A stretch of DNA of 64,000 bases from NCBI RefSeq assembly GCF_023715785.1, contig NZ_JAMBOX010000015.1, positions 62,001-126,000 on the forward strand. Reading direction: 5' to 3'. The notes below the pieces were generated by a model. That model saw nothing but the letters and a program-made list of their open reading frames with translations. It had not been told where the DNA came from and searched no databases. Of this stretch, positions 34,244-43,303 are shown one piece after another. This stretch comes from Neobacillus niacini. GTDB taxonomy: Bacteria > Bacillota > Bacilli > Bacillales > Cytobacillaceae. Both the position numbers and the translations under genes were made by a program. Position 1 is the stretch's first letter, and each line of letters starts with the position of its first letter.

Positions 34244-34278
34244 AAAAGCCTTGCCAATTAAAGAGTGGCAAGGCTTTT
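34244..34278 (+). terminator. Intrinsic terminator after guanine deaminase
   Basis: Perfect 13-bp stem AAAAGCCTTGCCA (34244-34256) / TGGCAAGGCTTTT (34266-34278), 9-nt loop. Confidence 0.9.
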
Positions 34279-34341
34279 ATCATGCAAGAATCTCTCCAAA
34301 AAATGGAATGCTAATAAAATAAGCGACGGGAGGGAATCGGT

Positions 34342-35241
34342 ATGGGACAGATTACTTTTGATCCATTCATTCTGGAGATGACGGAGTTTTTTAAACAACG
34401 GGTTTTTGGGAATTTATCTAAGACCATGAATGGAACCATGCTATATCATTATACGTCTATGGAGACACTCAATAATATATTGGACCGGGAGCGCTGCTTC
34501 TGGATTACGCGTGTCGATTTCATGAATGATTATAAAGAGATTTCTTATGTGAACGACATCGTCCGGAAAGTTATTGACGACCTGGAAGACAGTCGTGAGA
34601 AGGATACGTTCCTTTCTCTGTTCCGCGAATTTGATACGACCGAGAGCTATTACAAAGCTCTAAACATTTTTGCTTTTTCTTTGACTGAGAATCCGGACTT
34701 GCTGCCATTGTGGAACGCATATGGTGCAGATGAAGGCTGCAATATTGGCATTGATACGCAGAAATTTATTAGTCAGACATTCAATTCGCAAATTACCTTT
34801 GTTGGAAAGGTCATTTATGCCGAGGAGCAGCAAAAGCGAATTGTCAAGGAAGTTATGGAGAAGCTTTTGCAGCTTGCCAAGGAAACGAGGTTATCAGACG
34901 AAAGCTTTTCCAGAGCCATTTTTTTTACATTTGGGACATTGGGCTGCTTTATCAAACATCCTGCTTTTACCTGTGAGGAAGAATTCCGCTCGATTTTCAT
35001 CCCGAAAGCGGAAGAGCACATTCATTTTCGCGTCTCTAGAGGTGCGTTTATACCGTTTATCAAAGTACCTGTATATGCGATGGACGAGGAAACAGGTGAG
35101 GATCAACTTCTTGTTCGAAAAATTACAATCGGACCGCGCACCAAATTGGACATCGTTAAATCCGGATTGGAATTTTATCTGTCAGTCAAAAAGTTGGAGG
35201 GAATTGAGCTGAGCACATCAAAAGCGCCGTTAAGGTTTTAA
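34342..35241 (+). CDS. DUF2971-family protein
   Basis: 299 residues. MLYHYTSMETLNNIL and CFWITRVDFMNDYKE are the start signatures of DUF2971, followed by FAFSLTENPDLLPLWNAYGADEGCNIGI and EEFRSIF near residue 215. The pattern of Tyr-Thr-Ser and Met-Asn-Asp motifs has been compared with ADP-ribosyl-transferase-like folds, but no activity is established here. Function unknown. No defence genes are adjacent. Confidence 0.75.
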   Translation: MGQITFDPFILEMTEFFKQRVFGNLSKTMNGTMLYHYTSMETLNNILDRERCFWITRVDFMNDYKEISYVNDIVRKVIDDLEDSREKDTFLSLFREFDTTESYYKALNIFAFSLTENPDLLPLWNAYGADEGCNIGIDTQKFISQTFNSQITFVGKVIYAEEQQKRIVKEVMEKLLQLAKETRLSDESFSRAIFFTFGTLGCFIKHPAFTCEEEFRSIFIPKAEEHIHFRVSRGAFIPFIKVPVYAMDEETGEDQLLVRKITIGPRTKLDIVKSGLEFYLSVKKLEGIELSTSKAPLRF

Positions 35242-35266
35242 TAAATTTGAAGAAGATCGAATAGGC

Positions 35267-35360
35267 TCAAAGAAGCGTGCAAAGCGTAGTTAAAAATACC
35301 AGCCGAATCAGGAATTCCATCATGACCACTGCTCCTTTAAGATTTGACGTTATACGTCAA
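35267..35360 (-). promoter_or_regulatory. Regulated promoter-like dyad with an 18-codon frame (possible gene remnant)
   Basis: A perfect dyad TTGACGT-TAT-ACGTCAA (35344-35360) lies upstream, on the minus strand, of AAAGGAGC and ATG 35323. That frame encodes only MMEFLIRLVFLTTLCTLL before TGA at 35267. Strong expression signals on a very short frame suggest the leftover start of a deleted regulated gene, or a leader peptide. It is the only notable content of 35242-35469. Confidence 0.4.
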
Positions 35361-35469
35361 GTATAGCAAGAGATTGTTAACCACTAATGGAATTATTGTA
35401 AATTAATTGTCAATTCCCCTGAGAACGTTAATGATTTTTTAAGCGAAAACTTGAAGCTGGAAAAATACA

Positions 35470-35510
35470 AGGGATGGTTCCACCTGATGTACAGCAAGAA
35501 CCATCCCTAT
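35470..35510. terminator. Bidirectional terminator 3' of the NlpC/P60 gene
   Basis: GGGATGGTTC (about 35472-35481) pairs with GAACCATCCC (about 35498-35507). It sits 4-5 nt after the stop of the minus-strand peptidase. Confidence 0.7.
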
Positions 35511-35512
35511 GA

Positions 35513-36535
35513 TTATTTTACGTATCTGCGGGCCCCGGCAAATTCCTTGATCCAGCCGGAGGCTACGATGTCGTCAATTCGGACGTGGGTGGATGAATTT
35601 GGTGAGTGCAGCATTTTTCCATCGCCGATATAGACTCCGACGTGATGGACGCTGCCTTTGCCCTCATTGTAAGCATAGAAGACCAGGTCACCCGGTTGAA
35701 GGACATCCCAGGCAACAGGAGTTCCATATCTTGCCTGCACCGAAGAGTCTCTCGGTATGAAAATGCCATTTGCGGCGTGAATCGTGTAAGTAAACCCGGA
35801 ACAGTCAAATCCGAATCCAGATGTGCCGGCCCATAAGTAAGGGAGATTCATGAATTTTTTTCCGGTATTGACAATGTCCTCTCCAGTTGGCTCTGGAATA
35901 TCATCTTGTGTTTTATAGATGGAGACATCCGACTTTTTCAGCCACTTCTTGCCATGACTCGGAGTAGCTACTAGCACTTCATTTTCAAATTCTTGCATCA
36001 CTGGAAGGCGGGTGTTGAAACTCAGTTCAAGGAATTCTTCCGTTGTGTGTTTGTTATTATATAACCAGGCTGTTGGCGAAGTTATCAAGGCGAATGGGCG
36101 GTCTAGCTGATTTTCGTAACTTGGTTCCTTGGATAATTGGGCTGCCGGCATCCAGCCCGGATAGCCTACACTGTTTTTTGGAGTAAATTGATTGTGAACC
36201 GCTACCTTTACCCAATCTCCCTGTCTTTCAAGAACAGTAACAGGGGATCCATATAGGGCCTGTGTTTCAAGTTTGCCCACAAGACCAATCTTATCCTGAT
36301 ACGTCATATTAGAGGTCCACTTTCGTGGATCGGCTGGATTTGTGGTAGATGGTTCATCTACTTCTCTAGTAATATTGGGTTTTGACCAAACAGTTGCGAC
36401 ATTAACGTCTATGTAGTACGTGTCCGCATCCTTGTCCCTGGTAAGGGCCCCAGCCGTGTCGGTTACCGTTGTCCAGCCAGCTGAAGAAAACACGACGCTG
36501 ACCAGAAGCAGTAACAATACTAATCTTTTTTTCAA
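35513..36535 (-). CDS. Secreted NlpC/P60 endopeptidase with SH3-like domains (YkfC-type)
   Basis: 340 residues. N-terminal signal peptide (KKRLVLLLLLVSVVFSSAGW), then two SH3b-like modules (DVNVATVWSKPN, TRLPVMQEFENEVLVATP) and a C-terminal NlpC/P60 domain: FGFDCSGFTYTIHAANG with the catalytic Cys, and KGSVHHVGVYIGDGKMLHSPNSS with the His. This matches gamma-D-glutamyl-L-diamino acid endopeptidases that trim murein peptides. TTG 36535 with AGAGGAT 8 nt upstream. A perfect cre site lies upstream. Confidence 0.88.
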   Translation of the reverse strand: MKKRLVLLLLLVSVVFSSAGWTTVTDTAGALTRDKDADTYYIDVNVATVWSKPNITREVDEPSTTNPADPRKWTSNMTYQDKIGLVGKLETQALYGSPVTVLERQGDWVKVAVHNQFTPKNSVGYPGWMPAAQLSKEPSYENQLDRPFALITSPTAWLYNNKHTTEEFLELSFNTRLPVMQEFENEVLVATPSHGKKWLKKSDVSIYKTQDDIPEPTGEDIVNTGKKFMNLPYLWAGTSGFGFDCSGFTYTIHAANGIFIPRDSSVQARYGTPVAWDVLQPGDLVFYAYNEGKGSVHHVGVYIGDGKMLHSPNSSTHVRIDDIVASGWIKEFAGARRYVK

Positions 36536-36583
36536 ATGCTATCATCCTCTCTTTTTTTATCAGTCCTATAAGCCAACTATAAT

Positions 36584-36597
36584 TGCAAACGCTTTCA
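36584..36597. promoter_or_regulatory. Perfect cre site upstream of the NlpC/P60 gene
   Basis: TGCAAACGCTTTCA (reverse: TGAAAGCGTTTGCA) matches all 14 positions of TGWAARCGYTWNCA. Read on the minus strand it overlaps the spacer or start of a promoter whose -10 is likely TATAGT. CcpA repression of murein-peptide recycling in glucose is the inference. Confidence 0.75.
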
Positions 36598-36815
36598 CCA
36601 ACATCCGCCGGATTTACCAATTTTATGAAATGAATGCAGTTCTTTTGATTCATTTGGTAGTGAATTTCCAGAAGGGATTTATAAATGAAGAATCAGCTTT
36701 GCGGGAAATTAAGAACTGGCTCTCTTATGATTCTTTCTCCTTTGTGGTAAAATCGTTATATTATATGCAGCAGAGAATCATCCCCTGCTTCACCCTCAAG
36801 GAAGGAGCAATCCAC

Positions 36816-39800
36816 TTGAATATTGAGTTAAGTCATAAAATGATTACCGAAATGTGTGGTCCCGTCTCCTTCAAAAGAGGAGATTATTTTTATCGGAACA
36901 ACAAGGTCACTTTTGAAAAATACAGCCCGGACCATTGGCAGGCAATCGTTAATGGCGACGAGGCTTTTTATGTAACAATTGAAACAGATGAACATGGCAA
37001 AATTCGATCGGAATGCAGCTGTCCGAAATTGGCTTCTTTTAAAAAAGAGTGTCAGCATGTCGCGGCCGTTTTACTGGCCATCTATCACCGAGGGCAGCCT
37101 CGTCAAGAGCTGGCCGAAGGCTTGTTGACAATCTTCGACGAAAAGCCAATTCGCAACAGCGGCCACCAACGCCATTTTGAAAAAAGAACCGTGTTGGATG
37201 TGGGATTAATCTGTAAACCCGTTGAAATTGGGAATGGACAGTACATTATTGGTATTGAAATCGCCAAAGTGAACGACATCCGCGCTTTTTTGGAACAAGT
37301 AAGAGACGGGCGTTCGTTCCCGTTTCCTTACGACCCAAGCCTGCATTGTTTTCAGCAAGAGACCGATCGTGTCATCCAAGAACTCATCCACGTGATGAGG
37401 GATGAGCATGTATTTGGCAAGTCTTCAGGGAACATGAACAAGATCATACTGCCCATACCTTCGACTTCATGGGAACGGCTACTGCCCTTACTTTTAAAAA
37501 CACCAAACGTAAGGATTGAGCATGAAGGGCAATTATATGAGGGTTTGAGCTTATCCGAAGGCGTTCTTCCCTTGCAGTTTGATTTTTCGAAAAAGGAATT
37601 GGCGATCACCGGTCTTGGACGCTTGATCATCCTTGATTCCTATCGGTCAGTTCTTTTTGCCGGAAAAATAAAACAATTAGAGGACCAAGACTATAAACGA
37701 CTGCTGGAACTGAAGAAGATGCTCGCGGCAGCCGGAAGGAACGAAATTCCTATCCCGCCAAGCCAATTGCTGATTTTTATTGAAAAAATCGCGCCGGGTC
37801 TAAAAAGGCTGGGGCAGGTGAACATTGACGAGCCATTAAGGGAGCAGCTAAAGCCTGCCCCACTTGTGGCTAAGCTCTATCTCGACCGAGTGAAAAATCG
37901 CCTCCTTGCCGGCCTGGAATTCCACTATCAGCATGTGGTGATTAATCCATTAGAAGGACGGGAATTTCCGGCGGGCGTTATGGTGATGAGGGATACGGCG
38001 AAGGAACAGCAAATCCTCGAAATCATGGATGAAAGTTCGTTTGCTAAGACCGATGGGGGCTACTTTTTGCAAAATGAAGAACTAGAATATGAATTTCTGG
38101 TTCATGTTGTGCCAAAGCTCCAGAAGCTCATGCAAATTTACGCGACAACAGCAGTCAGGAATCGGATTGTCCTTAAAGATGTTTTTCCGAAGATTAGAGT
38201 CAAGGTTAGAAAAGAACGGACGAATTGGCTGGATTTCAAGTTTGAAATGAAGGGCATTTCCAATGAAGAAATCCGTGAGGTCCTGGCGGCACTGGAGGAA
38301 AAGCGAAAGTATTACCGGCTGCCGAATGGTTCGTTGCTGTCACTCCAGACGCGGGAATTCGAGGAGATCCAGCGGTATCTTAAGTCGCCGCTTTTGCAGG
38401 ATCAGGATTTGGCCGACGGGTTGTCGTTGCCGGTCGAGCAGTGCCTGCAGCTGCTTGATACGGTTGAGGTCAGTGATGCTTTCAAGCTGGAGGAATCGTT
38501 CCGTCAGTTTATGGACGAGCTGAGAAACCCCGGCAGGTTGGAGTTTGCGGTTCCTTCGGGTTTGGAGCCGACTCTTAAAGAGTATCAAAAGGTTGGATTC
38601 AAGTGGATGAAAACTCTGGCCCACTACGGATTCGGCGGGATCTTGGCCGATGATATGGGCTTGGGGAAAACGATCCAAAGTATCGCGTATATCGTTTCGG
38701 TTGTTGAGGAAGTCCGGGATAGCAAGCTGCGGGTATTGGTGGTTTGTCCATCATCGGTGGTGTATAACTGGCTGAGTGAACTTGGGAAGTTTGCTCCGGA
38801 CTTGCGGGCTGTTGTCATTGACGGGAGCAAGGATAAACGGTCGGAGCTTTTGGCCAATTTGGATGATGTCAATGTGCTGATTACCTCTTATCCGCTGCTG
38901 CGCCGGGATATTAAATGGTTTGAAAAACAAACCTTTCATACAGTGTTCTTTGATGAGGCCCAAGCGTTCAAAAATCCGCTGACGCAAACGGCCAGGGCGG
39001 TTAAAAAACTCCAAGCGGGGCATCGGTTTGCGTTAACCGGCACGCCCGTTGAGAATTCGGCGGAGGAGTTGTGGTCGATTTTTCATGTTGTCTTTCCGGA
39101 GTTATTCCTCGGGCTAAAGGAATTCAGCAGGCTTTCGAGGGGGAAAATTGCCCGCAGAATCCGGCCGTTCATCTTGCGGAGGGTGAAGGAGGATGTGTTG
39201 GCCGAGCTGCCGGAAAAACGGGAGTTCCTTGAAACCGTGGAGCTGTATCCTGAACAAAAGAAGCTTTATGCTGCCTATTTGGCAAAACTTCGCCATGACA
39301 CACTAAAGCATTTGGACAAAGACACCATCCGGAAAAATCGCATCCGAATCTTGGCGGGATTGACGCGACTGCGGCAGATTTGCTGCCACCCTGGTTTGTT
39401 TGTCGATGGCTATGATGGCGGTTCAACAAAATTTACGCAGTTGATGGAGATCCTGGATGAATCCCGGCTGTCAGGCCGGCGCGTACTGATCTTTTCGCAG
39501 TTTACGAAAATGCTCCAGATCATCGGGAGGACCTTAACGGCAAAGGGCCAGGCTTATTTTTACCTTGATGGCAGCACGCCTTCTGAGGAAAGAGTCGAGA
39601 TTTGCGACCGGTTCAACCACGGAGAACGTGATTTATTTTTGATATCCTTAAAGGCCGGCGGAACGGGTTTGAACTTGATGGGGGCAGACACGGTCATTTT
39701 ATATGACACCTGGTGGAATCCAGCGGTCGAGGAACAAGCAGCCGACCGCGCCCACCGTATGGGGCAGAAGAATGTCGTACAGGTCATTAAGCTGGTCGCC

Positions 39801-39935
39801 CGCGGAACCATCGAGGAAAAAATGAATGAGCTGCAGGACAAGAAGCGGCATCTCGTCGAGGATATCCTTGATTCCGACGAAAAAGTGATGGGGTTTCTGA
39901 CGGAAGAGGATATTCGGGAGATATTGATGGTGTAG
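36816..39935 (+). CDS. SWIM zinc finger / SNF2-family helicase
   Basis: About 1039 residues. SWIM finger near residues 66-82 (C-x-C ... C-x-H: ECSCPKLASFKKECQHV), a bacterial SNF2-associated middle region, then SNF2 ATPase motifs: I GGILADDMGLGKTIQ (about 605-619), II FFDEAQAFKNP, III FALTGTPVENS, and helicase C motifs VLIFSQFTKML, SLKAGGTGLNL and ADRAHRMGQ. A DNA translocase of unknown target. TTG 36816 has GGAAGGAG 8 nt upstream. The open frame upstream to 36420 overlaps the divergent peptidase gene and is not used. Confidence 0.92.
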   Translation: MNIELSHKMITEMCGPVSFKRGDYFYRNNKVTFEKYSPDHWQAIVNGDEAFYVTIETDEHGKIRSECSCPKLASFKKECQHVAAVLLAIYHRGQPRQELAEGLLTIFDEKPIRNSGHQRHFEKRTVLDVGLICKPVEIGNGQYIIGIEIAKVNDIRAFLEQVRDGRSFPFPYDPSLHCFQQETDRVIQELIHVMRDEHVFGKSSGNMNKIILPIPSTSWERLLPLLLKTPNVRIEHEGQLYEGLSLSEGVLPLQFDFSKKELAITGLGRLIILDSYRSVLFAGKIKQLEDQDYKRLLELKKMLAAAGRNEIPIPPSQLLIFIEKIAPGLKRLGQVNIDEPLREQLKPAPLVAKLYLDRVKNRLLAGLEFHYQHVVINPLEGREFPAGVMVMRDTAKEQQILEIMDESSFAKTDGGYFLQNEELEYEFLVHVVPKLQKLMQIYATTAVRNRIVLKDVFPKIRVKVRKERTNWLDFKFEMKGISNEEIREVLAALEEKRKYYRLPNGSLLSLQTREFEEIQRYLKSPLLQDQDLADGLSLPVEQCLQLLDTVEVSDAFKLEESFRQFMDELRNPGRLEFAVPSGLEPTLKEYQKVGFKWMKTLAHYGFGGILADDMGLGKTIQSIAYIVSVVEEVRDSKLRVLVVCPSSVVYNWLSELGKFAPDLRAVVIDGSKDKRSELLANLDDVNVLITSYPLLRRDIKWFEKQTFHTVFFDEAQAFKNPLTQTARAVKKLQAGHRFALTGTPVENSAEELWSIFHVVFPELFLGLKEFSRLSRGKIARRIRPFILRRVKEDVLAELPEKREFLETVELYPEQKKLYAAYLAKLRHDTLKHLDKDTIRKNRIRILAGLTRLRQICCHPGLFVDGYDGGSTKFTQLMEILDESRLSGRRVLIFSQFTKMLQIIGRTLTAKGQAYFYLDGSTPSEERVEICDRFNHGERDLFLISLKAGGTGLNLMGADTVILYDTWWNPAVEEQAADRAHRMGQKNVVQVIKLVARGTIEEKMNELQDKKRHLVEDILDSDEKVMGFLTEEDIREILMV

Positions 39936-39993
39936 AGGAAAAAGGGAGCTCCACTTCAGATGAGCCAAACCTCGTTAATGGTGGGCGCCCGAA

Positions 39994-40209
39994 CCTCAAT
40001 AAGGCGCCTTGAGGACAAAACGGGTTGAAAAATCGCTGAAAGTGTCGTCAATGAGGCGCCTTGAGGACAAAACGGTCTGGAAAAAGAGGAAAAGTGTCCT
40101 CAATAAGGCATCTTGAGGACAAAACGGCATGAAAAAAGCATCAAAGTGGTCCTCAATAAGATGCCTTGAGGACAAAACATCCCAAAACAAGGGCAGGATT
40201 GTCCTCAAC
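39994..40209. repeat. 52-bp tandem dyad array D (between convergent genes)
   Basis: Four dyads with GAGGAC recurring at 40011, 40063, 40115 and 40168 (steps 52, 52, 53), plus a final half. Clean units have arms TGTCCTCA and TGAGGACA around an 11-nt centre (27 bp), then a 25-bp spacer AAACGGTCTGG-A5-GAGGAAAAG. It lies between the SNF2 helicase and cysA 3' ends. The arms match array H at the right end of the window. Confidence 0.9.
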
Positions 40210-40233
40210 TGTATTCCAAAAGAGCAAAACACT

Positions 40234-41313
40234 TTAAGATAAAGCCGAAAACGCCTCCCCAGTTACTTTTTCCACAATCATAGAACGGCCAAGTTTCTCC
40301 TTTTCCTTAAACACGATGATATTTGTAAATTCGGCATAAAGAAGTGCGCCTTTAGTAAATTGATCCAGGGTACGATATAAATCTAAAGCTACTTCCACTT
40401 CAAAAAAATCATTCGTATCCAGTCGTCTTAGAACTGCCCGGACAGTTGAACCAACTGCGTGTACATGGGAAACTTCGGCCGCTACACTGTATCTCTTGGG
40501 AATTTTACTCAATAGGATCTCATGCGGCCTAATGTAACCGACTGCTTCTTCCTTATCGCTTACATTTAGCAGGGCAGCCCCGCGGAATTCATTCACTCGG
40601 CCTAAAAAGCTATACACAAAGGCATTTGCTGGTTTTTCATATACCTCCTGAGGTGAGCCGATTTGTTCAATCCGACCATGATTCATGACCACCACGGTAT
40701 CCGCCATCTCAAGTGCTTCCTCTTGATCATGGGTAACAAACACAGTGGTAATGTTAAGCTTTTGATGGATATCTCTTAACCAGTGCCGTAGCTCCTGGCG
40801 AACCTTAGCATCGAGTGCGCCGAATGGTTCATCGAGAAGCAGCACCTCCGGCTCAACCGCCAATGCCCGCGCCAAGGCAATTCGCTGCCGCTGTCCGCCT
40901 GAAAGCTGGGATGGATAGCGGTCGGCCACATGCTCCAGTTGAACAAGCCTTAATAATTCAAACACCTTTTCCCGGATTTCCTTTTTCGAAGGGCGCCATT
41001 TCCGCGGCTTCACCTTTAGCCCAAAGGCGACATTTTCAAAAATCGTCATATGCTTAAACAAGGCATAATGCTGAAACACGAAGCCGACCTTGCGCTCTTT
41101 CACGGTTTTGGCAGAATAATCAACTCCATTGAAAAAGATCTTCCCCTTATCCAATCCTTCCAAGCCGGCAATCATCCTTAACAGGGTGGTTTTGCCGGAA
41201 CCGGATGGTCCCAGCAATGCGACAAAATCCCCGGTTGGAATTTCAAGATTGATATCTTGAACGGCTGCTTGGGCGCCAAATACTTTGGTGACCCCATTGA
41301 GTGTAATCCCCAT
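40234..41313 (-). CDS. cysA: Sulfate/thiosulfate ABC transporter ATP-binding protein
   Basis: About 360 residues. Walker [14 protein letters not shown]-loop [12 protein letters not shown], signature [16 protein letters not shown], Walker [17 protein letters not shown], switch [15 protein letters not shown], then a TOBE-like C-terminal domain ([13 protein letters not shown]). This is the CysA layout, and the three genes before it encode matching permeases and binding protein. ATG 41313 gives the best spacing to GGGGAGAG; ATGs at 41322 and 41319 overlap the cysW stop. Last gene of the operon. Confidence 0.92.
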   Translation of the reverse strand: MGITLNGVTKVFGAQAAVQDINLEIPTGDFVALLGPSGSGKTTLLRMIAGLEGLDKGKIFFNGVDYSAKTVKERKVGFVFQHYALFKHMTIFENVAFGLKVKPRKWRPSKKEIREKVFELLRLVQLEHVADRYPSQLSGGQRQRIALARALAVEPEVLLLDEPFGALDAKVRQELRHWLRDIHQKLNITTVFVTHDQEEALEMADTVVVMNHGRIEQIGSPQEVYEKPANAFVYSFLGRVNEFRGAALLNVSDKEEAVGYIRPHEILLSKIPKRYSVAAEVSHVHAVGSTVRAVLRRLDTNDFFEVEVALDLYRTLDQFTKGALLYAEFTNIIVFKEKEKLGRSMIVEKVTGEAFSALS

Positions 41314-41318
41314 TTCCA

Positions 41319-42188
41319 TCATCTCTCCCCATGATCATTTCTCTTTGTCTTCCATTCCACGATACTTTTAAAAACAAGAGTAACAATGGCCAACAGTGCC
41401 AGTAAGGACGCAACCGCAAAGGCGGCCGCAAAGTTGTACTCGTTATAAAGAATTTCAACATGAAGCGGGACAGTGTTTGTCAGTCCGCGGATGTGGCCGG
41501 ACACGACCGAAACGGCACCGAACTCGCCCATGGCTCGGGCATTGCATAGAATGATTCCGTACAAAAGCCCCCACTTAATATTGGGCAGGGTGACCCGGAA
41601 AAACATCTGCCAGCTGCTGGCGCCGAGGGTCAGGGCGGCTTGCTCCTCCTCGGAACCTTGTTCCTGCATAATCGGGATTAACTCGCGGACCACAAATGGA
41701 AACGTGATAAAAAGTGTGGCAATAACAATTCCCGGTACCGCAAATATGATTTTCATATTGTTCGCTTCCAATAACGGCCCCAGCACACCACTCGTTCCGA
41801 ATAAAAGCACGAATACGAGACCGGCAATAACCGGAGACACCGCAAACGGGAGATCAATTAAGGTAATCAACATATTTTTCCCTTTAAAATTGAATTTGGT
41901 AATGCCCCAAGCGGCGATGACCCCGAACAGCGTATTCACGGGTACGGCAATCAAGGCGGTGAGCAGGGTTAATTTGATTGCCGCCAATGCATCGGGTTCT
42001 ATAATCGCCGCGAAGTATAGCCCGATCCCTTTTTTCAAGGCTTCCGAGAAAACAGCGAGGAGCGGAATGAAAATAAAGATGCCCAAGAAACTGAGGGCGA
42101 CGCCAATCAACAGCCATTTTCTGATGGGAGCCAGCATAAAGTTGCGGACTCTTGTACTTGTTACTTCAACAAGATTGCTAGTTTCCAT
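41319..42188 (-). CDS. cysW: Sulfate ABC transporter permease CysW
   Basis: 289 residues, six membrane segments. The binding-protein-dependent permease loop is visible ([32 protein letters not shown]), as are [19 protein letters not shown] and [25 protein letters not shown], which are typical of CysW. It starts 16 nt after cysT and overlaps the cysA start region. The N-terminus faces the cytoplasm. Confidence 0.92.
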   Translation of the reverse strand: METSNLVEVTSTRVRNFMLAPIRKWLLIGVALSFLGIFIFIPLLAVFSEALKKGIGLYFAAIIEPDALAAIKLTLLTALIAVPVNTLFGVIAAWGITKFNFKGKNMLITLIDLPFAVSPVIAGLVFVLLFGTSGVLGPLLEANNMKIIFAVPGIVIATLFITFPFVVRELIPIMQEQGSEEEQAALTLGASSWQMFFRVTLPNIKWGLLYGIILCNARAMGEFGAVSVVSGHIRGLTNTVPLHVEILYNEYNFAAAFAVASLLALLAIVTLVFKSIVEWKTKRNDHGER

Positions 42189-42203
42189 GTGTACAAAACC
42201 CCT

Positions 42204-43040
42204 CTAGGTCATTTGGTGTTTTTTCGCTGTCTTCCATTGCCAAAAATTAATTAAGAATAAGAGGATGAATGAGAAGACGAGCATAACCGCGGCAATAGCG
42301 GCAGCGCCGCCGTAGTTGTATTGCTCCAATTTTGTAATGATGAGCAGCGGGACGATTTCCGTTTTCATTGGCATATTGCCGGAAATGAACACGACCGAAC
42401 CGTATTCCCCTAATGCCCTGGCAAAAGCAAGGGCAAAGCCGGTTAAGATTGCTGGGAAAATTGCCGGAAAAATAATTTTGAAAAAAATCTGTCCCGAATG
42501 GGCGCCAAGGGTAGCGGCGGCTTCCTCATATTGCTGATCCAGGTCCTGCAACACCGGCTGAACGGAACGGACCACAAAGGGGAGGCCGATAAACGTCAGT
42601 GCGATCATAATCCCGTACTGGGTGTAGGAAATCTTGACCCCCAGTTGGGCAAAATATTGCCCGATCCAGCCGTTAGGTGCATAAATCGTCGTTAGGGCAA
42701 TGCCGGCAACGGCTGTTGGCATGGCGAATGGCAAATCCACAAGTGCGTCGACGAACTTTTTGCCAAAGAAGTTGTATCGCACCAATACCCAGGCAATGAG
42801 CGTTCCAAATATCGCATTTACGATAGCGGCGATAAAGGAGGTGTAGAACGTTAGTTTATAGGAAGCTACGACTCTTTCATCGGTTACAGTCTCCCAAAAT
42901 TCCACCCAGCTGATGGTGGTTGCTTTTAAAAATAATACGGCAATTGGGATGAGGATCATCAGGCTTAAGTAGATGACGGTATATCCCATCGATAGCCCGA
43001 AACCCGGCAGCACCCGATGGCGTTTCGAATGTTTAAACAC
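42204..43040 (-). CDS. cysT: Sulfate ABC transporter permease CysT
   Basis: About 278 residues, six membrane segments. LPFAMPTAVAGIALTTIYAPNGWIG, the EAA loop EEAAATLGAHSGQIFFKIIFPAIFPAILTG and ARALGEYGSVVFISGNMPMKTEIVPLLI are CysT hallmarks. GTG 43040 has GAGAGG 7 nt upstream; the TTG at 43046 is closer than usual. A repeat array separates it from the binding-protein gene. Confidence 0.92.
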   Translation of the reverse strand: MFKHSKRHRVLPGFGLSMGYTVIYLSLMILIPIAVLFLKATTISWVEFWETVTDERVVASYKLTFYTSFIAAIVNAIFGTLIAWVLVRYNFFGKKFVDALVDLPFAMPTAVAGIALTTIYAPNGWIGQYFAQLGVKISYTQYGIMIALTFIGLPFVVRSVQPVLQDLDQQYEEAAATLGAHSGQIFFKIIFPAIFPAILTGFALAFARALGEYGSVVFISGNMPMKTEIVPLLIITKLEQYNYGGAAAIAAVMLVFSFILLFLINFWQWKTAKKHQMT

Positions 43041-43078
43041 GTGCAAGCCTCTCCATTCCTAAATGTTTTCTTTTATTG

Positions 43079-43302
43079 GCGCAGTCGGAGCCCGAAAAAG
43101 AGCTGTCGACTACGCCTATCGGTCTTATAGGAGCAGCCGGAGCCCAAAAAAGAGCAGTTCACTACGCCTATCGGTCTTATAGGAGCAGTCGGAGCCCAAA
43201 AAAGAGCAGTTCACTACGCCTATCGGTCTTATAGGAGCAGTCGGAACCCCAAAAAGAGCGCCCGACTGCTCCAATCGAGCCTATAAGACAAAATCCTTCT
43301 AA
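43079..43302. repeat. 52-bp tandem dyad array E, inside the sulfate operon
   Basis: Unit starts (GAGCAG or GCGCAG) at 43079, 43131, 43183 and 43235, exact 52-bp period. Each unit carries a dyad with arms CTACGCCTAT and ATAGGAGCAG around CGGTCTT, and the spacer TCGGAGCCC-A6-GAGCAGTTCA. Two units are nearly identical. It is transcribed if the sbp-cysTWA genes form one message, unlike the arrays between convergent genes. Confidence 0.92.
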
Positions 43303-43303
43303 A

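Noticed and set aside
36420..36815. N-terminal extension of the SNF2 helicase frame
   Set aside because: It overlaps the start of the divergent NlpC/P60 gene and its cre site, and a good ribosome site with TTG lies at 36816.
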